Shown here: one piece after another, positions 7,388 through 14,666 of the stretch
How the letters are laid out: every line of letters begins with the position of its first letter
How positions within the stretch are numbered: the stretch's first letter is position 1
Assembly: GCF_036038375.1 (NCBI RefSeq)
Contig: NZ_CP107935.1
Location: forward strand, 6,758,001-6,822,000
DNA: 64,000 bases
DNA from: Streptomyces sp. NBC_00414
GTDB lineage: Bacteria; Actinomycetota; Actinomycetes; Streptomycetales; Streptomycetaceae
Reading direction: 5' to 3'
Position numbers and translations under genes: made by a program
Notes under the pieces: model-generated
Database searches by the model: none
What the model was told of the DNA's origin: nothing
What the model saw: only the letters and a program-made list of their open reading frames with translations

Positions 7388-8569
7388 TCAGGACTTGGCC
7401 CGCTCGCGGGCGATCTCCGTGGCGTCCCGCTTGAACGCCCACTCCATCTTCGGCTCCATCGCGAAGCGGAAGACGCGCTGCACGAGAGGCGTGCACAGGG
7501 CGGTGATGACGGCCGCGGCGAAGACGGAGGCGAACACCTCGCCGAGCGGATGGTTCAGCCAGGCGTAGTTGTCGTACCAGCCCCAGAAGCGGGAACCCTT
7601 GGCCAGGAAGCCGTGCAGCAGGTAGCCGTACAGCGTGCCCGCGCCGAGCACCGTGAACCACATCTTGCGGCGCGGCACCCAGGCGAAGAAGCACGACGTG
7701 AGCACCATCGAGCAGCCGAACATCGCGAGCGTCATCACGACACCGGCCCACCAGGGCGCACCCAGCTCCTGGGCGCTGTCACGGTGGTAGAACCAGGCCG
7801 AGTTCATGCGCGGCCCCGCCCAGTAGGCGAAGCCCAGCGTGATCGCGAGGACCGGCACCGACAGGATCCGGACCTCGCGGCGCCGCATCAGCTGGAAGTG
7901 CTCGGGCTTCATGAACAGGCCCACCACGAAGAACGGCAGGAACTGCAGGACCCGTTGGAGGTCCAGGTCGTCGCCGATGTCGGGGGAGACGGAGGCGAGG
8001 ACGGCGATGGCGAGCGCGAGCGGTACGGGCCAGCGCACGACCTTCCACAGCGGAACGGTCATCCGCCACACGAACAGCGCGACCAGGAACCAGGTGAGAT
8101 ACCAGGGGTCGAGCAGACTGATCGGGTGGGTCGGATCGTTGTCGGCCCACCTCTTGAAGAAGGAGTACGCCACCTCGAAGAGGACGTACGGCACGACGAC
8201 GCCCGTGATCAGCCTCCGCAGCCGGTCGGGGCGCATGTCGAAACTGCGGGAGAAGTAGCCGGAGATGATGATGAAGGCCGGCATGTGGAAGGTGTAGACG
8301 ACCATGTAGAGCGCCTCGGCGGCGCGGCTGTGGTCGGTCAGCGGCTCCCAGGCGTGCCCCATGGCGACGAACACGATCGCCAGGTACTTGGCGTTGTCGA
8401 AGAACGCGTCGCGCTGCTTGACGGGCTTGACGTCCGGCCCGGCGGCGGTGCCCGCCTGCGGAGTCTGTGACGCCGTGGATGGTCGGGGGCTGGGCACTCC
8501 CGGCGCCGGGGACCGGGCCGGCGGGAGTGGAGCCCTCTGTTGGCCGTGCGGACGGAGCGAGTTCGTCAC
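7388..8569 (-). CDS. Acyltransferase-3 family membrane protein
   Basis: Polytopic O-acyltransferase (Acyl_transf_3; fucose 4-O-acetylase/NolL-like group) that would transfer acetyl or other acyl groups to a sugar, polymer or lipid at the membrane. The 393-residue protein has a Pro-rich hydrophilic N-tail of about 50 residues, then DNAKYLAIVFVAMGHAW, FHMPAFIIISGYFSR and about ten hydrophobic helices. The GTG at 8569 has GGGAGG a few nt upstream and is preferred to an upstream GTG at 8581 that overlaps this site. The acceptor cannot be inferred; no glycan cluster surrounds it. Confidence 0.8.
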   Translation of the reverse strand: MTNSLRPHGQQRAPLPPARSPAPGVPSPRPSTASQTPQAGTAAGPDVKPVKQRDAFFDNAKYLAIVFVAMGHAWEPLTDHSRAAEALYMVVYTFHMPAFIIISGYFSRSFDMRPDRLRRLITGVVVPYVLFEVAYSFFKRWADNDPTHPISLLDPWYLTWFLVALFVWRMTVPLWKVVRWPVPLALAIAVLASVSPDIGDDLDLQRVLQFLPFFVVGLFMKPEHFQLMRRREVRILSVPVLAITLGFAYWAGPRMNSAWFYHRDSAQELGAPWWAGVVMTLAMFGCSMVLTSCFFAWVPRRKMWFTVLGAGTLYGYLLHGFLAKGSRFWGWYDNYAWLNHPLGEVFASVFAAAVITALCTPLVQRVFRFAMEPKMEWAFKRDATEIARERAKS

Positions 8570-9158
8570 AGACCCTCCCACCAGGAGCCGGGGGAGACGA
8601 TCCGCGACCTCGCTGCACCTGCGGGGGACGAGGCAGCGTAGGACATCTGAGGCACCCTAGCGTTGTCCGTGGGATTCCGTAAAACCCCTGAGTCGATTCT
8701 TCTTATCGTCCCTCGGGTACCCAGGATTTGGTGAAGTTGACATGGCAACGACTATGGCGATCGCCACACTCCGCGCGGGCGTTACATCCTGATTCGTCGT
8801 GACTAAGCATCGCATACCACCCGGGGGCGACTCTGGTGGAATGTCCGATTGAGTCGGCTTTAGTGGCCTGTTAGTGCCCCGCGCGGCAGGCCTGCGGTGT
8901 GCCTGTGCCAACAATTCGAATTACCTGCGAACAGGTTGTGGGGACAGGTGTGTGGGTATGGAAACGATCACTCTTGAATTCTCGTGGGAGGGATCCATCG
9001 AATTGCCGTGCGGGACCGGGCCGTTCACGTCGGTGACCGACGGATGCCTCACCCGCCGCATACGGCGGCCCTGTTGGTGGCACGATGGTTCTGGCGGGGG
9101 TGTGCGGGGTTGCACCTCCGGGCCGGGAGAGCGGACCGACCGTAGGGTGTGATCAGTT
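8570..9158. other. Gene-poor divergent region
   Basis: 589 bp between the minus-strand acyltransferase gene and the small plus-strand membrane protein. It is less GC-rich than its surroundings. Visible items are a TTGACA at 8737-8742, a perfect short inverted repeat ACCTG-CGAA-CAGGT at 8923-8936 beside AATTCGAATT, and short reading frames (16 codons from 8742; about 64 codons from 8958) that I cannot support as genes. Confidence 0.5.
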
Positions 9159-9353
9159 GTGGCCATTTCGCTGTCAGTGGTGCTGCTGTTGGCGATCGTC
9201 CTGGTGGTGTTGATACGGGGTGGATCGATCAAGGCGGGGCCGGCGGTAGTCGCCGTGCTCTTCGGCTTCTTCCTTGCCTCCACAGGCATGGCGGACGACA
9301 TCCAGCGCTTCCTCAACTCGATAGCGGAGACCATCAACTCGATCCAGTTCTGA
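9159..9353 (+). CDS. Small conserved membrane protein (64 aa)
   Basis: GTG-initiated 64-residue protein with two hydrophobic segments (about residues 3-20 and 28-43) separated by a short Arg/Gly/Ser/Lys loop, and an amphipathic tail ending SIQF. Composition and codon use look coding, and small proteins of this kind occur upstream of tig in streptomycetes (from memory). No enzymatic motif is present; function unknown. It may be a single-exported or hairpin-topology membrane peptide. Confidence 0.65.
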   Translation: MAISLSVVLLLAIVLVVLIRGGSIKAGPAVVAVLFGFFLASTGMADDIQRFLNSIAETINSIQF

Positions 9354-9722
9354 GCGGGTCCACGGGCCCCGGTGAACCATGGGCGCGCGGTGGAGGAGCG
9401 GACGGGACGGGGCTGCCCGGACCCGTCGCCCGACAGAACCCGCGCAGGGCCGGCCCGCCGACGACCCCGGAACCGGCATCCCGTCTTCGCTACTGCACCG
9501 CCACGGTCGCGCCCCGCACAGGGCGCCCGGCACCCGAACATCCGCTCCCCGTACGCCCCTTGCTCCCCCCTGACGGGCCGGGAGCGCGCCGCGGGGGTCC
9601 GCGGTGACTCCGCCGCCCGTCCGGCGGAGGCGGACCGAGATCCATCGAGATCCATCGAGATCCATCGAGATCCATCGAGATCCATCGAGATCCATCGAAA
9701 TCGGTCGAAGGGGCTCGCAGAC
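9354..9722. other. Gene-poor leader of the alpha/beta hydrolase gene
   Basis: 369 bp. The in-frame extension of the hydrolase into this stretch (from 9372) reads Arg/Pro-rich with no family similarity, so I treat it as untranslated. It contains a CTCCGCCG/CGGCGGAG stem at about 9608-9630 and the 10-bp tandem repeat. Confidence 0.55.
9637..9706 (+). repeat. Perfect 10-bp tandem repeat (GAGATCCATC x6, plus one degenerate unit)
   Basis: Units at 9637-9646, 9647-9656, 9657-9666, 9667-9676, 9677-9686 and 9687-9696 are identical; GAAATCGGTC at 9697-9706 is a decayed seventh. The period equals one helical turn of DNA. The array ends 16 nt before the GTG of the hydrolase gene, with AAGGGG at about 9708-9713 as ribosome-binding site. 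Confidence 0.95.
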
Positions 9723-10562
9723 GTGGACCGGGAGACCGCCTGGCGGTTGCGCGAAAGCTGGGAAAGCCCGATCGGCACCCTCCGATGGGACCGCCTCGGA
9801 CCGGCGGAGGGTCCACCGGTGGTGCTGCTGCACGGCACCCCGTTCTCCTCCTACGTGTGGCACGAGATCGCCCCCGCGCTGGCCGCCGAGGGGCACCGGG
9901 TCCACGTCTACGACATGCCCGGCTACGGCGCCTCCGCGAAGAGCGACGGCCAGGACGTCTCGCTGAGGGCGCAGGGCGAGGTGTTCGCCGAACTGCTCGG
10001 CGTCTGGGGGCTTTCGAGGCCTTCGGTGATCGCGCACGACTTCGGAGGCTGCGTCTCCCTTCGCGCGCACCTCCTGCACAAGGCCGAGTACCGGCGCCTC
10101 GCGCTCGTCGACCCCGTCGCGCTGGCGCCCTGGGGCTCGCCCTTCTTCCGTCTGGTCGCCGGGCACGCCGACGTCTTCGAGCGGCTCCCGGCCCCGCTGC
10201 ACGAGGCCCTGGTCCGTGAGTACGTGGGCTCCGCGAGCCATCGCGGACTGCGGCCCGACGTCCTGGCCGGGCTGGTCGCCCCCTGGACGGGGGAAGCCGG
10301 GCAGGCGGCCTTCTACCGGCAGATCGCCCAGGCCGACCAGGCCCACACCGACGAGATCCAGGGCCTGTACCCCTCGATGGAACTGCCCGTCACCGTCTGC
10401 TGGGGCGCGGAGGACACCTGGATCCCGCCCGCCAGGGGCACGGAACTGGCCGCCCTGATCCCCGGCGCCCGCCTGCGCACGATCCCGGACGCCGGCCACC
10501 TCGTACCCCTGGACGCCCCGGCCCGGCTCCTCGCCGCCCTGCTCACGTTCCTCGGCGACTGA
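9723..10562 (+). CDS. Alpha/beta hydrolase with Asp nucleophile (dehalogenase/epoxide hydrolase-like)
   Basis: Cytosolic alpha/beta-fold hydrolase of 279 residues. HGTP at 37-40 forms the oxyanion region. The nucleophile elbow reads IAHDFGGC, placing Asp106 rather than Ser at the catalytic position, as in haloalkane dehalogenases and epoxide hydrolases; the acid and base fit Asp231 (WGAEDTW) and His259 (AGHL). The GTG at 9723 is supported by AAGGGG upstream and by where homology starts. The 10-bp repeat array immediately upstream suggests regulation at this promoter or leader. Substrate unknown. Confidence 0.82.
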   Translation: MDRETAWRLRESWESPIGTLRWDRLGPAEGPPVVLLHGTPFSSYVWHEIAPALAAEGHRVHVYDMPGYGASAKSDGQDVSLRAQGEVFAELLGVWGLSRPSVIAHDFGGCVSLRAHLLHKAEYRRLALVDPVALAPWGSPFFRLVAGHADVFERLPAPLHEALVREYVGSASHRGLRPDVLAGLVAPWTGEAGQAAFYRQIAQADQAHTDEIQGLYPSMELPVTVCWGAEDTWIPPARGTELAALIPGARLRTIPDAGHLVPLDAPARLLAALLTFLGD

Positions 10563-10579
10563 CCGGCCGAGACCGTCGC

Positions 10580-10614
10580 GGCCGGTCCCGGGTCCCGAGG
10601 ACCCGGGACCGGCC
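10580..10614 (+). terminator. Hairpin terminator after the hydrolase gene
   Basis: Perfect 16-bp stem (10580-10595 with 10599-10614) around a 3-nt loop, 18 nt after the stop codon. No T-run, as is usual in this GC-rich background. Confidence 0.75.
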
Positions 10615-10639
10615 CGGCGGAACAAGGACCGGAAACAGG

Positions 10640-10680
10640 TCAGGGCCAGGCGGAGGAGTGAACCTCGGGCCTGGCCCTGA
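10640..10680 (-). terminator. Hairpin at the 3' side of tRNA-Gly
   Basis: TCAGGGCCAGGC (10640-10651) pairs with GCCTGGCCCTGA (10669-10680), with an inner GAGG/CCTC pairing in the loop. It lies directly downstream of the minus-strand tRNA. Confidence 0.65.
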
Positions 10681-10689
10681 ACCATGAAG

Positions 10690-10760
10690 AGCGGGCGACG
10701 GGAATCGAACCCGCGTAGCTAGTTTGGAAGACTAGTGCTCTACCATTGAGCTACGCCCGC
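10690..10760 (-). tRNA. tRNA-Gly (anticodon TCC)
   Basis: The minus strand folds as a 71-nt cloverleaf: acceptor GCGGGCG with CGCCCGC, D-arm AGCTCAATGGTAGAGC, anticodon stem-loop CTAGTCTTCCAAACTAG with TCC at the anticodon, and T-arm GGGTTCGATTCCC. Discriminator U fits glycine identity. CCA is not encoded. Confidence 0.97.
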
Positions 10761-10913
10761 ACAGAGTGCACCGCAGGTCAGTGACGCGCGGCACTGGAGC
10801 ATCGTAGCGGGTCGTACGCCTTCGTCGCACACCCCGTTCCGATGGGCGGGGACGCCCCGCGAAATGCGGGCGTGGCACGGTCCGCGGGCATGTACCCTAC
10901 GTGTCGCACCAGA

Positions 10914-10990
10914 CGGGGTGTGGCGCAGCTTGGTAGCGCGTCCGCTTTGGGAGCGGAAGGCCGTGGGTTCAAATCCCGCCACCCCGACCA
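10914..10990 (+). tRNA. tRNA-Pro (anticodon TGG), CCA encoded
   Basis: Acceptor CGGGGTG pairs with CACCCCG; the D-arm begins GCGCAGCTTGGTAGCGC; the anticodon loop TTTGGGA gives TGG; the T-arm is GTGGGTTCAAATCCCGC. The discriminator A is followed by a genomic CCA at 10988-10990. A TACCCT -10 at 10893-10898 precedes it. Confidence 0.97.
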
Positions 10991-11177
10991 CCGTGCCGGA
11001 CCACCGGCGAGATCACCTTTTTGGGGCGTGTACCGCCTGCGGCTAGTATGCAAACTGCGCGCCCGTGTGTCTGTATTTTTACGTCCCTCAAGGGCCGCCA
11101 GTCCGCTGAGGCTCCGCCGAATCCGGCGAAGACCGTCAGTAGAACCCAAAGAAGTCAGCCCCCAAGGAGACCGAACC

Positions 11178-12593
11178 GTGAAGAGCGCCGTGGAGACCCT
11201 GAACCCGACCCGGGTTCGGCTCAGCATCGAGGTGCCCTTCGAGGAGCTCAAGGACAGCCTCGACGCGGCGTACAAGAAGATCAACCAGCAGGTCACGGTG
11301 AAGGGGTTCCGGAAGGGCAAGATTCCGGCTCGTGTCATCGACCAGCGGTTCGGCCGCGGTGCGGTGCTTGAGGAAGCGGTCAACGACGCGCTTCCGAAGT
11401 TCTACACCGACGCGGTCAACGAAGCCGAGCTGAACGTCCTCGGCCAGCCCGAGGTCGACATCACGGAGCTGAAGGACGGCGAGACGCTGAACTTCACCGC
11501 CGAGGTCGACGTCCGCCCGACCATCGAGATCCCGGACTACTCCGGCATCGAGGTCGAGGTCGACGCCGTCGAGGTCGGCGACGAGGACATCGACAAGGCC
11601 GTCGAGGAGCTGCGTGAGCGCTTCGCCTCGACCGCTCCCGTCGAGCGTGCCGCCGAGGAGGGTGACGTCGTCACCCTCGACCTTGAGGCCAAGGTCGACG
11701 GCGAGGTCCTGGAGGACGGCGTCGCGAGCGGCGTCTCCTACACCATCGGCTCCGGTGAGCTGCTGGAGGGCATCGACGACGCCGTGAAGGGCCTGGAGGC
11801 CGGTGGCGAGGCCACCTTCTCCTCCGAGCTCAAGGGCGGCTCGGCGGCCGGCAAGGAGTCCGAGGTCACCGTCAAGGTCACCCAGGTCGCCAAGCGTGAG
11901 CTGCCCGAGCTGGACGACGACTTCGCGCAGCTCGCGTCGGAGTTCGACACCCTCGAAGAGCTTCGCGCGGACAGCCGCAAGCGCCTTGAGAACATGAAGC
12001 AGTACGACCAGGCCACGCAGGCCCAGGAGCGAGTCCTGGAGAAGCTGCTTGAGCTCGTCGAGGTGCCCGTCCCCGAGAAGCTCCTCGAGGACGAGATCAA
12101 CACCCGCAAGCACAACCTGGAGCACCACCAGCTCGGCCAGATGGGCCTCGACCTGGAGAAGTACCTCGAGATCCAGGGCAAGACGGCCGAGGAGTTCGAC
12201 ACCGAGACCAAGGAAGCCGCGGTCAAGGGCATCAAGACGCAGTTCGTCCTGGACGAGCTCGTCAACAAGGAGAAGCTGAACGTCAACCAGGAGGAGCTCA
12301 CCGAGCACCTCATGCGGCGTGCCGCTTCCTCCAACATGTCGCCCGACCAGTTCGCCCAGCAGGTCGTCGAAGGCGGCCAGGTTCCGCTGCTGGTCGGCGA
12401 GGTCGCCCGCGGCAAGGCTCTTGCCGTGGTCGTCGAGGCCGCCACCGTCAAGGACACCAACGGCGAGGTCGTAGACCTCGACGACGAGGACGAGGACGAG
12501 ACGGCCGAGACCGTCGAGGCCGCCTCCGACTCCACCGACGACGCCGAGGAGGCCCCCAAGGCCGAGGCGTCCGAGGAGAAGACCGAGGCCTGA
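11178..12593 (+). CDS. tig: Trigger factor (ribosome-associated chaperone, PPIase)
   Basis: Binds the ribosome exit tunnel and assists folding of nascent chains. The 471-residue protein starts with the N-terminal ribosome-binding domain containing VKGFRKGKIPARVI (the GFRxGxxP signature that contacts L23), followed by the FKBP-type PPIase domain from about residue 155 (GDVVTLDLEAKVDG) and the helical C-terminal arms. The tail after about residue 430 is strongly acidic (DEDEDETAETVE) and low-complexity, an actinobacterial addition. GTG at 11178 has AAGGAGA at 11164-11170. Placement directly before clpP1-clpP2-clpX groups folding with proteolysis. Confidence 0.97.
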   Translation: MKSAVETLNPTRVRLSIEVPFEELKDSLDAAYKKINQQVTVKGFRKGKIPARVIDQRFGRGAVLEEAVNDALPKFYTDAVNEAELNVLGQPEVDITELKDGETLNFTAEVDVRPTIEIPDYSGIEVEVDAVEVGDEDIDKAVEELRERFASTAPVERAAEEGDVVTLDLEAKVDGEVLEDGVASGVSYTIGSGELLEGIDDAVKGLEAGGEATFSSELKGGSAAGKESEVTVKVTQVAKRELPELDDDFAQLASEFDTLEELRADSRKRLENMKQYDQATQAQERVLEKLLELVEVPVPEKLLEDEINTRKHNLEHHQLGQMGLDLEKYLEIQGKTAEEFDTETKEAAVKGIKTQFVLDELVNKEKLNVNQEELTEHLMRRAASSNMSPDQFAQQVVEGGQVPLLVGEVARGKALAVVVEAATVKDTNGEVVDLDDEDEDETAETVEAASDSTDDAEEAPKAEASEEKTEA

Positions 12594-12620
12594 TCGCCTC
12601 GTAGCCACGCGCAGTACGTA

Positions 12621-12656
12621 CTACGGGCCCCCAGGACGCTTCCTGGGGGCCCGTAG
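12621..12656 (+). terminator. tig terminator hairpin
   Basis: Perfect 16-bp stem (12621-12636 with 12641-12656) around the loop CGCT, 28 nt after the tig stop codon. Confidence 0.88.
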
Positions 12657-12724
12657 GCCTGTCACCGGCTCCCCGGGCCCTCCCCGGATCCCGCAGGCCT
12701 CCCTGGGGCCGTCAGGGCATCCCA

Positions 12725-12743
12725 GGGGCGCGGGGAACTGCGC
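12725..12743 (+). repeat. Dispersed intergenic element copy
   Basis: Exact GGGGCGCGGGGAACTGCGC, downstream of the tig terminator. Confidence 0.8.
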
Positions 12744-12928
12744 GGCCCGCCCCCACGAGCCCGCAGCCGCGTCCGCGGGCCCGCCCTCACGGGGTCGCAG
12801 CCGTGTCTGCCTCCGACGGCACATCGGCGGCTGCGGCCCGTGGAGGGGCCGCACCCGCAGCTGCCCGGCCCCTCCCCGTGAGGGAGGGGGCCGAGCCCGG
12901 CGTATTCCCTGCTGAACCCGGCGGAGCG

Positions 12929-12946
12929 CATGCGCTCACAGCGAAC
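12929..12946 (+). promoter_or_regulatory. ClgR-like operator upstream of clpP1
   Basis: TGCGCTCACAGCGAAC contains CGC-T-C-A-C-A-GCG-AAC. This fits the ClgR consensus I remember for actinobacterial clp promoters (CGC-Y-N-A-N-R-GCG with flanking A/T) except at the first flanking base. It lies about 40 nt upstream of a TAGGGT -10 candidate at 12985-12990 and 168 nt before the clpP1 GTG. Confidence 0.55.
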
Positions 12947-13113
12947 AGTTCCTTCTGCGGGATTCCCCGGAGGGACCCGCGCGTTAGGGTCCATGAGTAC
13001 GAGGGCAGGGGAGTCCCCGGAGCCGTCCGACACGGCGCGCACACGGGGTCCCACGCCCCCAGCAGAAGACGTGTAGACGGCCCGGCGCCGTCGTAAGACG
13101 AGCAGGTGGATAC

Positions 13114-13731
13114 GTGACGAATCTGATGCCCACAGCCGCCGGCGACCCCATCGGTGGTGGCCTCGGCGACCAGGTCTACAACCGGCTGCTCGGCGAGCGG
13201 ATCATCTTCCTCGGCCAGGCGGTCGACGACGACATCGCCAACAAGATCACAGCGCAGTTGCTGCTCCTTGCCTCCGACCCGGAGAAGGACATCTTCCTCT
13301 ACATCAACAGCCCCGGCGGCTCGATCACCGCCGGCATGGCGATCTACGACACCATGCAGTACATCAAGAACGACGTGGTGACGATCGCGATGGGCATGGC
13401 GGCCTCCATGGGCCAGTTCCTGCTGAGCGCGGGTACTCCGGGCAAGCGCTTCGCGCTGCCGAACGCGGAGATCCTGATCCACCAGCCCTCGGCCGGTCTC
13501 GCCGGTTCCGCGTCGGACATCAAGATCCACGCCGAGCGGCTGCTGCACACCAAGAAGCGGATGGCGGAGCTGACCTCGTTCCACACCGGCCAGACGGTGG
13601 AGCAGATCACCCGCGACTCGGACCGGGACCGCTGGTTCGACCCGATCGAGGCCAAGGCGTACGGCCTCATCGACGACATCATGCCCACCGCTGCCGGAAT
13701 GCCGGGCGGCGGCGGTACCGGGGCGGCCTAG
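13114..13731 (+). CDS. clpP1: ATP-dependent Clp protease proteolytic subunit 1
   Basis: Serine peptidase ring subunit of the Clp protease. The 205-residue protein carries INSPGGS, the nucleophile Ser98 in GMAASMG, His123 in LIHQPS and Asp172 in DSDRDRW, a full catalytic triad. The GTG start at 13114 gives a short N-terminal extension, as usual. It is followed after 96 nt by clpP2; actinobacterial ClpP1 and ClpP2 form a mixed tetradecamer that pairs with ClpX or ClpC. The ClgR-like box upstream suggests stress-responsive control. Confidence 0.97.
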   Translation: MTNLMPTAAGDPIGGGLGDQVYNRLLGERIIFLGQAVDDDIANKITAQLLLLASDPEKDIFLYINSPGGSITAGMAIYDTMQYIKNDVVTIAMGMAASMGQFLLSAGTPGKRFALPNAEILIHQPSAGLAGSASDIKIHAERLLHTKKRMAELTSFHTGQTVEQITRDSDRDRWFDPIEAKAYGLIDDIMPTAAGMPGGGGTGAA

Positions 13732-13734
13732 GTC

Positions 13735-13759
13735 CTGCGCCGACCGGGCGTCGGCGCAG
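13735..13759 (+). other. Intercistronic hairpin clpP1-clpP2
   Basis: Perfect 10-bp stem (CTGCGCCGAC at 13735-13744 with 13750-13759), loop CGGGC, beginning 4 nt after the clpP1 stop. It could stabilise or process the bicistronic mRNA, or terminate part of the transcripts. Confidence 0.55.
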
Positions 13760-13827
13760 GCCGACACCAGCCGCTCCGAGCCCCCAGCCGACCGCCTCAG
13801 CCCTTATCAGGCTCTTCAGGAGACACA

Positions 13828-14505
13828 GTGAACGACTTCCCCGGCAGCGGACTCCACCGCGCGCAGGCCGAGTACACGGGTCCTCGCGCGGAGTCCCGCT
13901 ACGTCATCCCGCGCTTCGTCGAGCGCACCTCGCAGGGCGTCCGTGAGTACGACCCGTACGCGAAGCTGTTCGAGGAGCGCGTGATCTTCCTCGGCGTGCA
14001 GATCGACGACGCCTCCGCCAACGACGTCATGGCGCAGCTGCTGTGCCTGGAGTCGATGGACCCCGACCGTGACATCTCGGTCTACATCAACAGCCCCGGC
14101 GGCTCCTTCACGGCGCTCACGGCGATCTACGACACGATGCAGTTCGTGAAGCCGGACGTCCAGACTGTTTGCATGGGTCAGGCCGCCTCCGCCGCCGCGA
14201 TCCTCCTGGCGGCCGGTACGCCGGGCAAGCGCATGGCACTTCCGAACGCCCGCGTACTGATCCACCAGCCCTACAGCGAGACCGGCCGCGGCCAGGTATC
14301 GGACCTTGAGATCGCGGCCAACGAGATCCTCCGGATGCGCGCGCAGCTGGAAGACATGCTGGCCAAGCACTCGACGACGCCGATCGAGAAGATCCGCGAG
14401 GACATCGAGCGCGACAAGATCCTCACGGCCGAGGACGCCCTCGCGTACGGCCTGATCGACCAGATCATCTCGACCCGGAAGATGAACAACGCCGCGGTCG
14501 CGTGA
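13828..14505 (+). CDS. clpP2: ATP-dependent Clp protease proteolytic subunit 2
   Basis: Second Clp peptidase subunit, 225 residues. Triad residues are Ser121 (GQAASAAA), His146 (LIHQPY) and Asp196 (IERDKIL). Compared with ClpP1 it has a longer N-terminal segment of about 45 residues before the handle domain, a plausible propeptide. GTG at 13828 is preceded by CAGGAGA. Operon with clpP1. Confidence 0.97.
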   Translation: MNDFPGSGLHRAQAEYTGPRAESRYVIPRFVERTSQGVREYDPYAKLFEERVIFLGVQIDDASANDVMAQLLCLESMDPDRDISVYINSPGGSFTALTAIYDTMQFVKPDVQTVCMGQAASAAAILLAAGTPGKRMALPNARVLIHQPYSETGRGQVSDLEIAANEILRMRAQLEDMLAKHSTTPIEKIREDIERDKILTAEDALAYGLIDQIISTRKMNNAAVA

Positions 14506-14535
14506 CGTATCGCTGTATCGTCTGCCGCTCCTTGA

Positions 14536-14561
14536 CGCGGTTCACGACAAAGTGAACCGCG
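14536..14561 (+). other. Hairpin in the clpP2-clpX intergenic region
   Basis: Perfect 10-bp inverted repeat CGCGGTTCAC / GTGAACCGCG around GACAAA, preceded by TTGACG. It could be a weak terminator between clpP2 and clpX or an operator for a clpX promoter; no T-run follows. Confidence 0.5.
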
Positions 14562-14666
14562 CCAAGGGGGGCCCGAACGAGGGGCTCGGCAAGGTACCGT
14601 CGGACATAAGGCAGCACCAGGAGCCGCTGGACCTACGGCGTCTCCCAGGCGAAGGGGAAGCACACC

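Larger units (their letters stand above)
12594..13113. other. tig-clpP1 intergenic region
   Basis: 520 bp. Holds the tig terminator (12621-12656), one copy of the dispersed element (12725-12743), a GC-rich hairpin at 12867-12892, a ClgR-like operator (12929-12946) and a TAGGGT -10 candidate (12985-12990). I see no gene in it. Confidence 0.7.

Noticed and set aside
8742..8792. 16-codon frame MATTMAIATLRAGVTS
   Set aside because: No ribosome-binding site, no terminator or regulatory structure behind it; too short to support.
8874..9152. 92-codon frame, or 64 codons from ATG 8958, before the small membrane protein
   Set aside because: Trp/Cys/Arg-rich end with weak codon bias and no ribosome-binding site; more likely leader DNA. 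Kept as an uncertain item.
9372..9722. In-frame N-terminal extension of the alpha/beta hydrolase through the 10-bp repeat
   Set aside because: Would encode Arg/Pro-rich sequence and a DPSRSIEIHR repeat with no similarity to the fold; a ribosome-binding site exists for the later GTG.
10640..10680. Hairpin read as part of an attenuator for tig
   Set aside because: Lies on the 3' side of the minus-strand tRNA-Gly, far from tig; terminator is the simpler reading.
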